Numbered from the stretch's first letter, positions 10,429 to 21,559 are shown. The stretch: DNA of 27,500 nt from Cristatella mucedo (GCA_009760855.2 WPIO01000031.1:1385001-1412500); one strand, 5' to 3'. Notes: generated by a model from the sequence alone, not told the origin. Numbers and translations are program-made.

Positions 10429-11299
10429 CACGATGCTCGAACCAACGATCACCAACGATCCGTCACCAAATGCACTAATCTTGACCTTGATTGGTGAGAG
10501 AACCACTTTGCCAAACCGGCCGGTGGAAGTAGGTGAAGAAGCAATAACTTCACGCATAGAAAAGGCCGCCTGCATAGTAAGCACCTTTCCTGGCCAGTCC
10601 CCTTTGTGGCGGCTTTGCGGAAGCTGAAAGGACACACGGTGATGCTGTGCCAGCTGTACAGCTCTTTCCCTACTGCTAGCTACCGTGACAGGCTGTGCTG
10701 CTCTTCTCCAGCGTGCACGTACGCATGTACGCACTGTACAAAGATAGCTTAGCCCTCGACCGCTGCTCATCGCGACGTCCACCTATCATCTCATTACATC
10801 TTATGAGGAGGTTCGCAGCTCCACTTGCTATGGCCGCACATGCTGCTCTGCATGCATGCTTTCATTCGTTAGCCTTCAGAGCACCAGAGCTGACGCCTAG
10901 AAATTGGTGACCCTGACCCTGACCCTGACAGTAATCAATTTCATTCAACGATCCCTCCCTCCACCCGATTAGTGGATAGGACCAGGCTGATGATGCGTTA
11001 TGCAATCACACCCCAGTTGGATAGGGTGGACACTGACAGGTTTGGCCACGGTGTTGCACTCGCAAATTTTGACCTGGTCAGTGCCGAAAATCTTGTCAAG
11101 CTGCTCCACATGGTCCAAGAACTCGGCTCCGGGCGTGCAGCGTGCCCTGGGAGGAGTGCTCGACCCTAGGGAGCAGGCAGCGCTCAAGCGGCAGCACCAG
11201 ACGGCTCGGCATGGACCGAGCGCCGAGCGCTGGCCGCCAGAGGGCGTCCGGCCGGGTCAAAACAGACGCTGATGCACTTCGAGCGTGTTGCACACTTAC
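10429..11299. other. Intron of the RING gene with unexplained open frames
   Basis: The minus strand is open from about 10366 to 10782 (SPIKVKISAFGDGSLVIVGS region) and the plus strand is open opposite it. I recognise neither and see no matching splice pair. A short hexamer array (CTGACC, about four units) lies at 10909-10930. Treat it as intron. Confidence 0.35.
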
Positions 11300-11539
11300 G
11301 CTCATCTCGGACGCTCGGACAGTGCGCTTCGGCAGTCGCTTGATTGCTTGCTTGGCGGCGTTCGCCAGCAGCCGCGACGCATCGTCCTTCATTCTGGCGA
11401 AGCGGTAGCGCTGCACGTAGTAGAACACGAGCCAGCCGAGAGAGAAGGCCATCAGAACGATGAACGTGATAGACACTATCAGCACCGACGTCCGGCTGAA
11501 CGCTTGCACGTCGCTGGACCTGCCGTCGCCACCGAGAGA
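11300..11539 (-). CDS. Goliath-type E3 ligase, transmembrane exon
   Basis: This minus-strand exon ends at a perfect donor (AGC then GTAAGT at 11299). It encodes RTSVLIVSITFIVLMAFSLG and then WLVFYYVQRYRFARMKDDAS, followed by LLANAAKQAIKRLPKRTVR. The hydrophobic segment plus the VFYY-QR-R border is the hallmark of goliath/RNF130/RNF150, directly after the lumenal protease-associated domain. The basic juxtamembrane stretch fits the cytosolic side. The acceptor is uncertain: TTGCAG before 11539 or GGCAG before 11519; with the second the exon would be 20 bp shorter. Upstream exons for signal peptide and PA domain were not identified and may lie beyond 11540 or beyond the window. Confidence 0.85.
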
Positions 11540-12932
11540 CTGCAACGGTAGTTGCATGGGAGCACCCTCTGCAAGCGGCAGAGGCAGCGGCAGCAGCTCA
11601 GGGGGGGCTGGGGGCTCGCATGCATGCTCGCACGCTATCTTCCAGCAGCCGAGAGTCTTCAGGCAAAAAGTCACGCGACGATCGTCTTGGCAATGCCGAG
11701 CACTGCACGCCCGTGCACTGCACTGCCTACCGTACTCGTGCAAAGCTTGCCTCGAGTCGGCTTCTCGAGACCACTGAAAACGCAAATCCTGTGTCTTCAC
11801 TCGCTACAGGGAGGGGATGGCAGCAGCCGGCTGACACTGCCGACCGGCTGCCAAACTGCCTTCCGGCCTGCAAGGAGCTCCTTTGTCTTGCATATGTGTG
11901 GGGGCTCGGAGCAAGCGGTCCCTTTTCAGTTGACTCTTATAAGCAACGACTGCTCCTAGCAACAGCTCTTGACGACAGCTCCTACGGTGAACCTTGGCGG
12001 TGGCAAAGTCTCGTCTAGCAAGCACCACATCGTCCATCCCAAGAAGATGCAGCAGAGACGAGTGTGCACGCGCATGGCAGAGTAAAATCCCAGCACTGAG
12101 CAAACGACTGCCGCGTGCCGACCGGCGCAAGTGGAGCGAGACCGGGCCTCGATTACTGACTGATAAGAGACTGCACGAGCGGTGCGAGGTGCATGGGCTG
12201 CAGCCTAATGAGAAAGCTGCAGTGAGCAGTTACCAGCTAGCAGCGCCGAGGCATGCACTAGCCGGTGCGCGCCGTGCAAAGTACTCAGAGTGTGGTCAGT
12301 AGACTTACGCCAGCTGCCGCTCTCGGTGTATTTAAAAAATAGTAACCCCCTGAGGCGAGCTGCGAGACCAGCTCTGCGACCAGCGACTCTGCCAAAGCAG
12401 TTCTACATCTTTCACACATAAATAAAAAGGCAAAAAGTATGTAAAATAAGTAATTCACACTTGCACAGTGTCATATGAGAAATTAATCTCTCTATATCGA
12501 GGTGCTTGCCGAAGGGCTCCAGCCCATGACCTAAATCGTGAAAAGTGAGCACCTTACCCCTGGGCCCAACCAGAGCAGCATCACTGTCAACTTCTGAAGC
12601 CATCGCCGAATAAAAAATTAAACCCTATTACAGATAGCTATGTGAGTGAGACCTCAGCAGTCTAAGCAGCAAGCGACTGACACTGCACTAGCACCGAGCT
12701 GCTCAAGCTGAGAGAGCTGCCGGCACCGCTGATCCCAGCTCCTGCCGAAACCTTGCATCAGCATCGATGCAGGTCAGCTCAAAAGCGCCTCACAAAAGAG
12801 CAGCTCTGCCTATAAGTGCTAAGGCAATATAAAAGGAAAAGATTAATGATAGTTTATACTAATACAGTCTCCTTCAAAACTCCGTATCATATACTAGAGA
12901 CTGTAGACAGGGTTCAAGACGAATTCCCATCG
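11540..12932. other. No supported gene; one weak exon candidate
   Basis: Most open frames here are GC-rich shadows. On the minus strand an ATG at 12603 opens MASEVDSDAALVGPRG and reaches a donor-like GGTAAGG near 12554, so it could be a first coding exon. There is no family match or confirmed partner. An AT-rich stretch follows near 12600-12860. Confidence 0.35.
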
Positions 12933-15139
12933 TAATGTAATGTAATGTATCTCCTTCAGAAACTCCACAAAGTCATAAAGACCATGTGGGTGTTACGCAG
13001 GAGAGTTTTGTATAGCGCACTCACAGCCTAAGCTGCTTTCGGTACACATTCGGTAGCCAACAGACTTCGTCTCACGCAACAAAGAGAAAGTGGGAAGCAT
13101 AGCAGATTTAGGAGAGCAGTTGAGGTAGTGAGTAGTATAGAAGTAGCAGCTCAGGACCGCTGAAAAAGATGTGCCATAGTCGGCAGTTGGAGAGTAGATG
13201 TCGTTGCGCAAGAATTGTGGAAGCGAGTTCCACAGTCTAGGACCTGCAGAGCTAAAGCTTCTGTCGCCAACTGTCTTCAAGTGGAGGAATGGAACAGCTA
13301 ATTTCTTGTCCACACAGGACCTGAGGGCGCGAACAGGCTGAAACTGATGCAGCAGCTCAGCTAGGTATGAAGGAGCCAAGCCGTGGCAGGGCCTTGTGGG
13401 TCAGCGTAAGAACTTTGCTCTGTATCCTTTGCTCAACCGGCAACCATCCTAGCTCTTTCAGCAAAGGAGACACATACTCAAACCGCTGGAACTTGAAGAC
13501 CAGCCTTGCAGCCATATTCATTGTCCGCTGTAGTGGCATAATAGCTTTATTTGGCAGCCCAGCCAAAAGGAAATTACAATAATTAAGCCGCGATAGAACT
13601 AAAGAGCTAGTTAAATTTTTTACAAGCCACTGTGGGAGACAGCTTCTAATCTTGGATAGGGATCGGATGTGATGGCTAGCTGTAGAGGCAGTCTTCTGAA
13701 TGAACCTTTTGAAATTGAGGCAGCTGTCGAACACGACACCTAGATTACGAGCACGTGGTGAAGGTCGCACAATAGCATCACCTATTAGAACAGCAAAGCC
13801 TTTTAATCCAGCTACACGCTTAGGGTGTCCTATGAGAAGCAGTTCGGTTTTATCGTCATTTTATTTCAGGAAGTTTTCCGACATCCAGGATCGAATATCG
13901 GCAAGGCAACCATTCAGTTTCTCAGTTGCTGCAGCAGATTCCGACGGTTTGAATGACAAATACAACTGAGTATCGGCAGCATAGAAGTGATATCCTATTC
14001 CATGGGCCTTAATTACTTTTCCCAGATGTTGAGTATAAATGGAGAACAGCAAGGGACCAAGTACAGACCCTTGAGGGGCTCCACAGGTGACCCTTCTCGT
14101 GTCTGAGACCTGACCCCCACACGACACGGATTGAACACGATCAGACAAGTAGGATTTAAACCACGCCAGTGCTTCGTCTGCCAGACCGATCGTTGTTCTC
14201 AATCGTTCAAGCAGAACTTCGTGATCAATAGTGTCGAAGGCAGCAGACAGATCTAGCAGAGCTAGGGCAGTGACATTCCCGTCGTCGTTGCCACGTAGAA
14301 TGTCATTGTTTTAACACGGAGGAGAGCAGTTTCAGTGGAGTGCTGCCACTTGAAACCTGATTGAAATGTTTCTGACATTCCATTATTTTCAATATGTTCA
14401 ACTAGCTGCTTAGCAACAATTTTTCAAGAATCTTTGATAAGAACGGAAGAAGGGAAACTGGACGATAGATTGCTAGCACCTCTGTGTCTAATCCAGGCTT
14501 TTTAAGAATAGGTCTAACGATTGCCGATTTGAAGGACTTGGGGACGACCCCTTTTCCCAAAGAAGCATTAAAAATCTTGGTTATGGCAGGGCTAAGTTGG
14601 TCTGCAAGTGAAGACCACAGAGATGAAGGTATAGGGTCTTCAGGAGACGAGCTCTTTTTGCTAGACCTTATTAAGGCAGCCACATCACAGGCAGAAACAT
14701 CAGAGAACCTTTTAAGAAAGGTCACAGGCTGAGGAACGGCGATTTCTTTGGTCGGAGAGGGCTTAATGGAGGCACGAATGTGCACAATTTATTCAGTAAA
14801 GAAGGCTGAAAACTTTTCGGCTGAGCCCTTAATATCTGGGGAGTCAGACCTCACAGTATTGGCCAGTAAATGGTTTACTGTCTTATAAATCTGTTTAGTG
14901 TCCGACTGGCAGGAATTCAGTTTTCTAATGAAAAAAGAAGCCCTGGCTTTTTTAAGCTTTCGGGTGTAAACTCGAAGGAAGTCTTTAAAATTGACTAGGT
15001 CTGCCTCAGACCCCGATTTCTTGAAACGACGTTCCAGCCTGCGCTTAACATGGCGCATCTTAAGGAGTTTTTTTGTAAATTGAAAGCAATCTCGACGACT
15101 TTGAACATCGTACCCATAGGAATCACAGTCATGAGTTAC
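12933..15139 (-). mobile_element. LINE family A copy 1, 5'-truncated
   Basis: This is a CR1/L2-like non-LTR retrotransposon on the minus strand. Its 3' end at 12933 has three TAATG units (ATTAC on its own strand), preceded by the family A 3' untranslated sequence. Inward, in broken frames, come the C-terminal region (MAPSYLAELLHQ), the reverse transcriptase (GAPQGSVLGPLLFS, YHFYAADTQLYL), the RT N-terminal part (SSPEDPIPSSLW, GVVPKSFKSAIVRPI) and the end of the endonuclease-RT linker. The first Asp of the catalytic YADD motif is Ala here. There is a TAA at 13861-13863 and frameshifts near 13385, 14312 and 14425. The 5' end abuts a family B (AAT)n tail at 15140. Confidence 0.92.
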
Positions 15140-15170
<31 letters not shown>

Positions 15171-15221
15171 CATTTGATAAAGTGCCCTCAGAGAACTCAA
15201 TCTCTCTCTAGGCGCTTTACA
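15140..15221 (-). mobile_element. LINE family B terminal hairpin and tail
   Basis: An (AAT)n run of about nine units is followed by GATAAAGTGCCCTCAGAGAAC and CTCTAGGCGCTTTACA. This is the family B 3' hairpin on the minus strand, outer stem GTGCC against GGCGC with one G-U pair. The rest of the element is absent, cut at the border of the MITE-like element that starts at 15222. Confidence 0.8.
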
Positions 15222-15873
15222 TTTGGTTCTAGGGCAATTCGGTGCAGGACAATTCGGAGCGAATAATTCGGAGCGGACATTTTGGAGCAGGATATTTAAA
15301 ACATATCTATCTAAAATGTGAACGAATTTTTTATTAGTCGTGTTTAATAGAACTATAATATCGTATAAAGTAAAGTTTATTTAGCTTACTACAAACAAAG
15401 TCATAGTAAATACCAGCAACTCTTGCACAAAATCCCATTTTTTTAAACTAAAACTATCGAAATAACTTACTACAATCCATAATGTCTCACAGACTATGAT
15501 GCTGGACTTGCAAGTTTAAAGTTCCAAAGGTGTCAATCCACTGACCTTTTCAGTTATGCCTATATACACTGATCCCCCTAGCTACTATGTACTCACTTAT
15601 TGTGTAATTAAATGTCTTGGTTAATTGAAAGCGTCTAGGTTTAAAAACTATGTACTCACTTATTGTGTAATTAAATGTCTTGGCTAATTGAAAGCATCTA
15701 GGTTTCAAAACCATGTACTCACTAATTGAAAGCGTGTTTATACTGCGTTTAAAATATAAACAATGAATGCATTGCAAATTGTCTGCTCCGAATTATCCGC
15801 TCCGAATTACTCGTTTTTTGGTCGCGAATTATCCGCGACGAATTGTCCGGCAACGAATTGTCCTATTACCAAA
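15222..15873. mobile_element. Nonautonomous DNA transposon (MITE-like) with repeat-rich inverted ends
   Basis: The ends are inverted copies of each other: TTTGGT, four bases, then GG-CAATTCG-gtgca-GGACAATTCG on the left, and the complement on the right. I count about 5 mismatches in 35 positions. Each end continues with several more copies of a roughly 14-bp motif of type GGATAATTCGGAGC. The interior is AT-rich, has no transposase frame and contains a 63-bp tandem repeat. I could not define a clear target-site duplication. Superfamily unknown. Confidence 0.75.
15586..15736. repeat. 63-bp tandem repeat, about 2.4 units
   Basis: Units start at 15586, 15649 and 15712 with TATGTACTCACT or CATGTACTCACT. 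They share TTGTGTAATTAAATGTCTTG and TAATTGAAAGC; the third is cut short. The array is inside the MITE-like element. Confidence 0.88.
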
Positions 15874-16082
15874 TCATGGATGCAGGTATAATCGGCTGTC
15901 CGAAAGGATGCCGGTAACTCCCGGGTGAATAAGAAACCCTAGCATAACTATGCTAATAGATGTGAACGATGGCATACATACTAATGCAAATGAGTCATTT
16001 CGGCTAGCTTAGTTGCTATGCTACGATATACTAGTATGAACATGCTGAACTGACGTTTCTTAATCTAGCTAGAATATATTCT
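15874..16082. other. No feature seen
   Basis: About 200 bp separates the MITE-like element from the family B host LINE. Nothing is recognisable. Confidence 0.4.
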
Positions 16083-16355
16083 ACAATGGTTAAGGTCCTA
16101 TCTCAGTGGGAGACTCATGTGTATTAATGTGAATGAATGCAGATCATTCGATGATCCTCTGATGTATGGGGTTTCGAGGCACTGTGTTTGGTCCTGTTCT
16201 TTTCACGGTTTATACCCTTCTTATTGCCGATGTGATTACCTGGCACAATCTAAGCTTTCACTTCTATGCAGACGGCACTCAGCTGTACCTTTGCTTTGAT
16301 CCCTCCCAGCCCTCCAGCATGCCGAATTCTCTCAGCTCCCTAGCATTTATTGATG
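16083..16355 (+). mobile_element. LINE family B host element, segment 1 of 3
   Basis: This is the left part of a 5'-truncated family B element. It encodes, with a frameshift, LRSYLSGRLMC, then FGPVLFTVYTL and FHFYADGTQLYLCFDPSQPS, which is the reverse transcriptase core. The catalytic motif is YADG instead of YADD, so it is inactive. It stops at ATTGATG (16349-16355), where family A copy 2 begins on the opposite strand. The sequence resumes at 20006. Confidence 0.85.
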
Positions 16356-16415
16356 TAATGTAATGTAATGTATCTCCATCTATAACTCCACAAAGTCATA
16401 AAGACCATGTGGGTG

Positions 16416-18373
16416 TTACGCAGGAGAATTTTGCATAGCGCACTCACAGCCTAAGAGGCTTTCGGTACACATTCGGTAGCCAACAGACTTCGTCTCACGC
16501 AACAAAGAGAAAGTGGGAAGCATAGCAGAGTCAGGAGAGCAGTTGAGAAAGTGAGTAGCATAGAAGTAGCAGCTCATGACCACTGAAAAGGATGTGCCAT
16601 AGTCAGCAGCAGGAGAGTAGTTATCGTTGCGTAAGAATTGTGGAAGCAAGTTCCACAGTCTAGGACCTGCAGAGCTAAAGCTTCTGTCGCCAACTTTCTT
16701 TAAGTTGAGGAATGGGACAGCTAATTTCTTGTCCACACAGGACCTGAGGGCGCGAACAGGCTGAAACTGATGCAGCAGCTCAGCTAGGTATGAAGGAGCC
16801 AAGCCGTGGCAGGGCCTTGTGGGTCAGCATAAGAACTTTGCTCTGTATCCTTTGCTCAACCGGCAACCATCCTAGCTCTTTCAGCAAAGGAGACACATAC
16901 TCAAACCGCTGGGACTTGAAGACCAGCCTTGCAGCCATATTCATTGTCCGCTGTAGTGGCATAATAGCTTTATTTGGCAGCCCAGCCAAAAGGAAATTAC
17001 AATAATCAAGCCGAGACAGAACTAAAGAGCTAGTTAAATTGTTTACAAGCCACTGTGGGAGACAGCTTCTAATCTTGGATAGGGATCGGATGTGATGGCT
17101 AGCTGTAGAGGCAGTCTTCTGAATGAACCTTTTGAAATTGAGGCAGCTGTCGAACACGACACCTAAATTTCGAGCAAGTGGTGATGGCCGCACAATAGCG
17201 TCGTCTATTAGAACGGCAAGGCCTTTTAATCCAGCCACACGCTTAGGGTGTCCTATGAGAAGCAGTTCGGTTTTATCATCATTTTATTTCAGGAAGTTTT
17301 CCGACATCCAGGATCGAATATCGGCAAGGCAACCATTCAGTTTCTCAGTTGCTGCAGCAGATTCCGACGGTTTGAATGACAAATACAACTGAGTATCGTC
17401 AGCATAGAAGTGATATCCTATTCCATGGGCCTTAATTACTTTTCCCAGATGTTGAGCATAAATGGAGAACAGCAAGGGACCAAGTACAGACCCTTGAGGG
17501 GCTCCACAGGTGACCCTTCTCGTGTCTGAGACCTGACCCCCACACGACACGGATTGAACACGATCAGACAAGTAGGATTTAAACCACGCCAGTGCTTCGT
17601 CTGCCAGACCGATCGTTGTTCTCAATCGTTCAAGCAGAACTTCGTGATCAATAGTGTCGAAGGCAGCAGACAGATCTAGCAGAGCTAGGGCAGTGACATT
17701 CCCGTCGTCGTTGCCACGTAGAATGTCATTGTTTTAACACGGAGGAGAGCAGTTTCAGTGGAGTGCTGCCTCTTGAACCCTGATTGAAATGTTTCTGACA
17801 TTCCATTATTTTCAATATGTTCAACTAGCTGCTTAGCAACGAGTTTTTTTGTAAATGTAAAGGAATCTCCACGACTATGAACACGGATAGAGCGAACGGG
17901 AGCATGCTTGTCATGAGCACTCCTGAGTGTCATGTTCATCGCATCAGTGAGGGTATCGAGGCTGCCGGGCGAGTCTGAAAGCAGATCAAGAAGACCTGCA
18001 TCACAAACAGATTTCAAAAACTTCATAAGAACGGAAGAAGGGAAAGTGGGCGATAGTTTGCTAGGACCTCTGTGTCTAATCCAGGCTTTTTAAGAATAGG
18101 TCTAACGATTGCCGATTTGAAGGACTTGGGGACGACCCCTCTTCCCAAAGAAGCATTAAAAATCTTGGTTATGGCAGGGCTAAGTTGGTCTGCTAGTGAA
18201 GACCACAGAGATGAAGGTATAGGGTCTTCAGGAGACGAGCTCTTTTTGCTAGACCTTATTAAGGCAGCCACATCACAGGCAGAAACATCAGAGAACCTTT
18301 TAAGAAAGGTCACAGGTTGAGGAACGGCGATTTCTTTGGTCGGAGAGGGCTTAATGGAGGCACGAATGTGCAC
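16416..18373 (-). pseudogene. Reverse transcriptase part of family A copy 2 (broken)
   Basis: Pieces in order on the minus strand are: RT N-terminal (SSPEDPIPSSLW; SAIVRPILKK; VLANYRPLSLLPFL); an inserted 183-bp linker segment; VAKQLVEHIENN with SETFQSGF; a frameshift at about 17731-17736; SYLSDRV, GAPQGSVLGPLLFS and the YADD box; then a TAA at 17284-17286. The C-terminal SRNLGVVFDSCLNF and MAPSYLAELLHQ parts follow in two frames. The reverse transcriptase would copy the element RNA at a nicked target, but no frame here spans the domain. Confidence 0.88.
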
Positions 18374-18380
18374 AATTTTT

Positions 18381-19560
18381 TCAGTAAGTAAAGGCTGAAA
18401 ACTTTTCGGCTGAGCCCTTAATATCTGGGGAGTCAGACCTCACAGTATTGGCCAGTAAATGGTTTACTGTCTTATAAATCTGTTTAGTGTCCGACTGGCA
18501 GGAATTCAGTTTTCTAATGAAAAAAGAAGCCCTGGCTTTTTTAAGCTTTCGGGTGTAAACTCGAAGGAAGTCTTTAAAATTGACTAGATCTGCATCAGAA
18601 CCCAATTTCTTGAAACGACGTTCTAGCCTGCGCTTAACACGGCGCATCTTAAGGAGTTTTTTTGTAAATGTAAAGGAATCTCCACGACTATGAACACGGA
18701 TAGAGCAAACGTGAGCATGCTTGTCAAGAGCACTCCTGAGTGTCTTGTTCATCGCATCAGTGAGGGTAGCAAGGCTGTCGGGCAAGTCTGAAAGCAGATC
18801 AAGAAGACCTGCATCACAAACAGATTTCAAAAACTTGTCCACGTCAATGCTTTGTAAGTTACGTCGTTTGGCAAATTCGACATTGCCCTGTACGTACGAG
18901 GGAGCAGGAACAGTAAACGAGACCGAACAATGATCTGAGAGGGTCAGTGGGCACACCACAAGGTCAGTGGGGAGGACATCCTTAGTGATCACGAGATCTA
19001 GAATGTGGTCACCGACGTGGGTGCTATGATTAACGTGTTGGGCCAAACCAAAGTTCTCCAGACAGTCAAGAAATGAGTGGACCTGGCTGTTGCTAGGGTT
19101 GTCAACGTGAATATTGAAGTCTCCTACAATCAGTAACGGCCTGTCACACACAAATATTTTAGCGAGGAATTCTGAAAACTCTTCTATAAACAAGTTTATA
19201 CAGCCAGAAGGAGGCCGGTATACCACAACAGTGAGAGGCATTGTCTTTGATGAAGACCTGATAGCAACCGATTCAAACGATGACCCATGCGAGAAACCGC
19301 ACATTTTATAGCCAAACGATTCGCGAACAACAATTGCAGCCCCCCACCAACCTTGTCAGAAAGCATGGACTGATAGAATGAGAACCCGGGTGGAGTGGTC
19401 TCGGAAATACAGCTACTGAAACAAGGGGTCATCCAGGTTTCGGTAAGAAGAAATGCATCTAGCTTCTCATGGACTACCTGATCGCGAATAAGTAACCCCT
19501 TGGTTTTTAGCGAGCGGACATTTAGCAGGCGGAATTTAAGAGGCTATCCAACAACTGGGC
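18381..19560 (-). pseudogene. Endonuclease and linker of family A copy 2
   Basis: The minus strand carries an apurinic/apyrimidinic-type endonuclease domain. Its N-terminal part (LNVRSL, then LTETW, about 19380-19530) is in one frame. The larger rest (VVYRPPSGC, VGDFNIHVDNP, ILDLVI, LSDHCSVSF) is in another frame that runs from 19304 to 18381 and ends in a Lys/Arg-rich linker (RRVKRRLERRFKK). The GDFN and SDH motifs are the usual catalytic signatures. One frame change near 19300 splits the domain. It would nick target DNA if restored by nature, but this copy cannot make it whole. Confidence 0.88.
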
Positions 19561-20005
19561 GACGGCGATGAAGTGGGTTGTATTCGCTACCGTTTGCGTC
19601 CGGCCCGGCGGACGCAGGCTCTTCGAATTTGAATTGGACCTTGGTGACGGCCGTCGGACGACGTTTCACAACGCGCTGGGCTACGGCGGGTGGGCTACTA
19701 CCGTAACAAGTACTATTCAGCGCTTTAAACTTACGAGTCGTAGGTTTGATAGCCGAGCTGTTGATAGGGCGAACGCAGGATGCAAGAAGGTTCTCACTGA
19801 CCTGCCGGAGAAGGCCCGCCGGTAGGTATCGACTAGTGAGACATCGCACCTTATGCTAAGCAGGTCCTGTTTTGTGTAGCATATCCGAGGACAGCTCATA
19901 AATAGTCACAGAGAAGATAGCAGCGGAATACCCGAAGGTATTACGGAGAAATCAAGTAAAGGTCCACACCACGCTAGGAGTCGCCCGAGGCTGCTCTTCA
20001 GAGCG

Positions 20006-20469
20006 GATGACATTTACACGTGCATGGCAGCAAGCTTTCTTTAATTGAATGATGATAAAACCACCTTACTAGTTATGGGCAAACCAAGTGTGAATCGGGA
20101 ATTGGAAAGGTTCACGCTCAAAATCGGCTCGGCCAGCATATCTCCTGTTGAATCTGCACGAAATCTGGGTGTCATAATTCAAAGTGGCCTTTCATTAGAC
20201 AACCACATCAGCTCCACAGTCAAGTTTGCCTACTTTCAGCTACATAACGTTACATCCCTTCTCGACTTCCGTAACTCACTGCATGCTGGTCTACTGGTCT
20301 GTGCAATCAGGTATTTACAGATGGTGCAAAACTCTGCAGCTAGGCTTGTCTGTCGTGAGCATTGCAGTTGCCACATCACACCACTTCTTGCCGACCTCCA
20401 ATGGCTCCATGTCAAGCAATGCATCGATTTATTGGTTTTGTCGCTCACTTTTAGGTTTCTTCATTCTTT
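20006..20469 (+). mobile_element. LINE family B host element, segment 2 of 3
   Basis: This resumes at GATGACATTTACACG, the exact continuation of segment 1 after the 4-bp duplication. It encodes LNDDKTTLLVMGKPSVN, then LKIGSASISPVESARNLG and QNSAARLVCRE, with one TAA near 20042. It ends at CATTCTTT (20462-20469), where a minus-strand family B copy is inserted. The frame is otherwise largely open, which suggests moderate age. Confidence 0.88.
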
Positions 20470-21559
20470 AATAATAATAATAATAATTCACTTGATAAAG
20501 CGCCCTCAGAGAACTTAATCTCTCTCTAGGCGCTTTACATTTGCTGCAAAGGGAAATGCAATTGAATGGTAAGTAAAATCATGCTTGAAAAACAAACGAA
20601 ATGAATAACATGGTTAGGGATGACATGCACAGGGTCAGCATGCAAATGTGGTTAGTGGCAGCATGCACAGTGTCAGCACGCATAAGCACATGAAGGACGA
20701 ATCACAAGGACCCACTAAATGCTGTCCTAAATAGATGTGTTTTTAGGTTCCTTTTAAATGTGGTCAGGTCAGGGGATGTTCTGACGCAGGTCGGGAGGGA
20801 GTTCCAGGCTTTGGGAGCATACGAACTAAATGCACGGTCTCCAAAGTATTCAAGGTTTGTATGAGGTATTTCTAGACTGATGGATTCCGAAAAGCGGGTG
20901 GCACGATGCTTGGCCTGATGGGGTAGTATATCTGACAGATAGGCTGGAGCCATAGAATGAAGAGACCTAAAAGTGAGCGACAAAACCTTGAAGTCAATCC
21001 GTTGCTTGACTGGTAGCCAGTGCAGGTCGGCGAGAAGTGGAGTAATGTGGCAACTGCGACGCTCACGACAGACAAGCCTAGATGCAGAGCTTTGCACCAG
21101 CTGCAATCGCCTGATCGCACATGCTGGTAGGCCAGTAAGCAGTGAGTTGCAGAAGTCGAGATGGGATGTCACGAATGCTTGGACCAACTTGGACATGGTA
21201 TCTTTATCTAAACAAGCCCGAATTTTAGCACTGTTATGAAGCTGAAAATAAGCGGATTTGACTGTGGAGTTGATATGGTCGTCTAACGAGAGGTCGCTTT
21301 AGAATATGACACCTAGATTTCGATCTGATTCAACTGGAGATATGCTGACAGAGCCAATTTTGAGAGTCAGCCTTTCCAATCTCTGGATCACACTGGGTTT
21401 GCCCATAACTAGTAAGTTAGTTTTATCATCGTTTAGTTTTAGAAAATTTGCTGCCATCCATGTGCGGATGTCATCAATGCATGCAGCTAGTGAGTTTAAA
21501 GAATTTGAGGTGCTCGAAGGCTGGGAGGGATCAAAGCAAAGGTACAACTTTTACTGTAC
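20470..21559 (-). mobile_element. LINE family B copy nested inside family B
   Basis: A minus-strand 1090-bp 5'-truncated copy. Its 3' (ATT)n tail appears as AATAATAATAATAAT at 20470 and its hairpin as AAAGCGCCC and GGGCGC-type arms, with perfect outer pairing. Coding remnants are CFDPSQPSST, IDDIRTWMAANFLKLNDDKT and a long intact C-terminal stretch (SKLVQAFVTSHLDFCNSLLT onward to SYAPKAWNSLPTCVR). TTCTTT occurs on both sides (20464-20469 and 21560-21565) as the likely target duplication. It is among the better-preserved B copies here. Confidence 0.9.

Larger units (their letters stand above)
16356..20005 (-). mobile_element. LINE family A copy 2, near full length, nested in family B
   Basis: A minus-strand CR1/L2-like element of 3650 bp. 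The 3' end (16356) has three TAATG units. Upstream on its strand follow the C-terminal region, the reverse transcriptase with an intact YHFYADDTQLYL, the linker, and an apurinic-type endonuclease. A further 5' stretch extends to 20005. Flanks are the two halves of a family B element, with GATG on both sides (16352-16355 and 20006-20009), a probable 4-bp target duplication. The copy is broken by a TAA at 17284-17286, frameshifts, and a 183-bp foreign segment at 17841-18023. Confidence 0.92.

Noticed and set aside
10366-10782. Minus-strand frame (ISAFGDGSLVIVG region) as the missing PA domain of the RING gene
   Set aside because: It includes a LINE tail relic at its end, lacks PA-domain features and has no matching splice borders.
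10909-10930. CTGACC hexamers as an interstitial telomere
   Set aside because: Only about four units, and not the animal TTAGGG/CCCTAA motif.
14300-14320. Programmed ribosomal frameshift in family A
   Set aside because: The site GTTAAAACAATG does not fit the XXXYYYZ slippery pattern, and the copies are broken elsewhere, so a shared deletion is simpler.
15140-15175. Trinucleotide (AAT)n arrays as CRISPR-like or regulatory repeats
   Set aside because: They are LINE family B tails next to the terminal hairpin.
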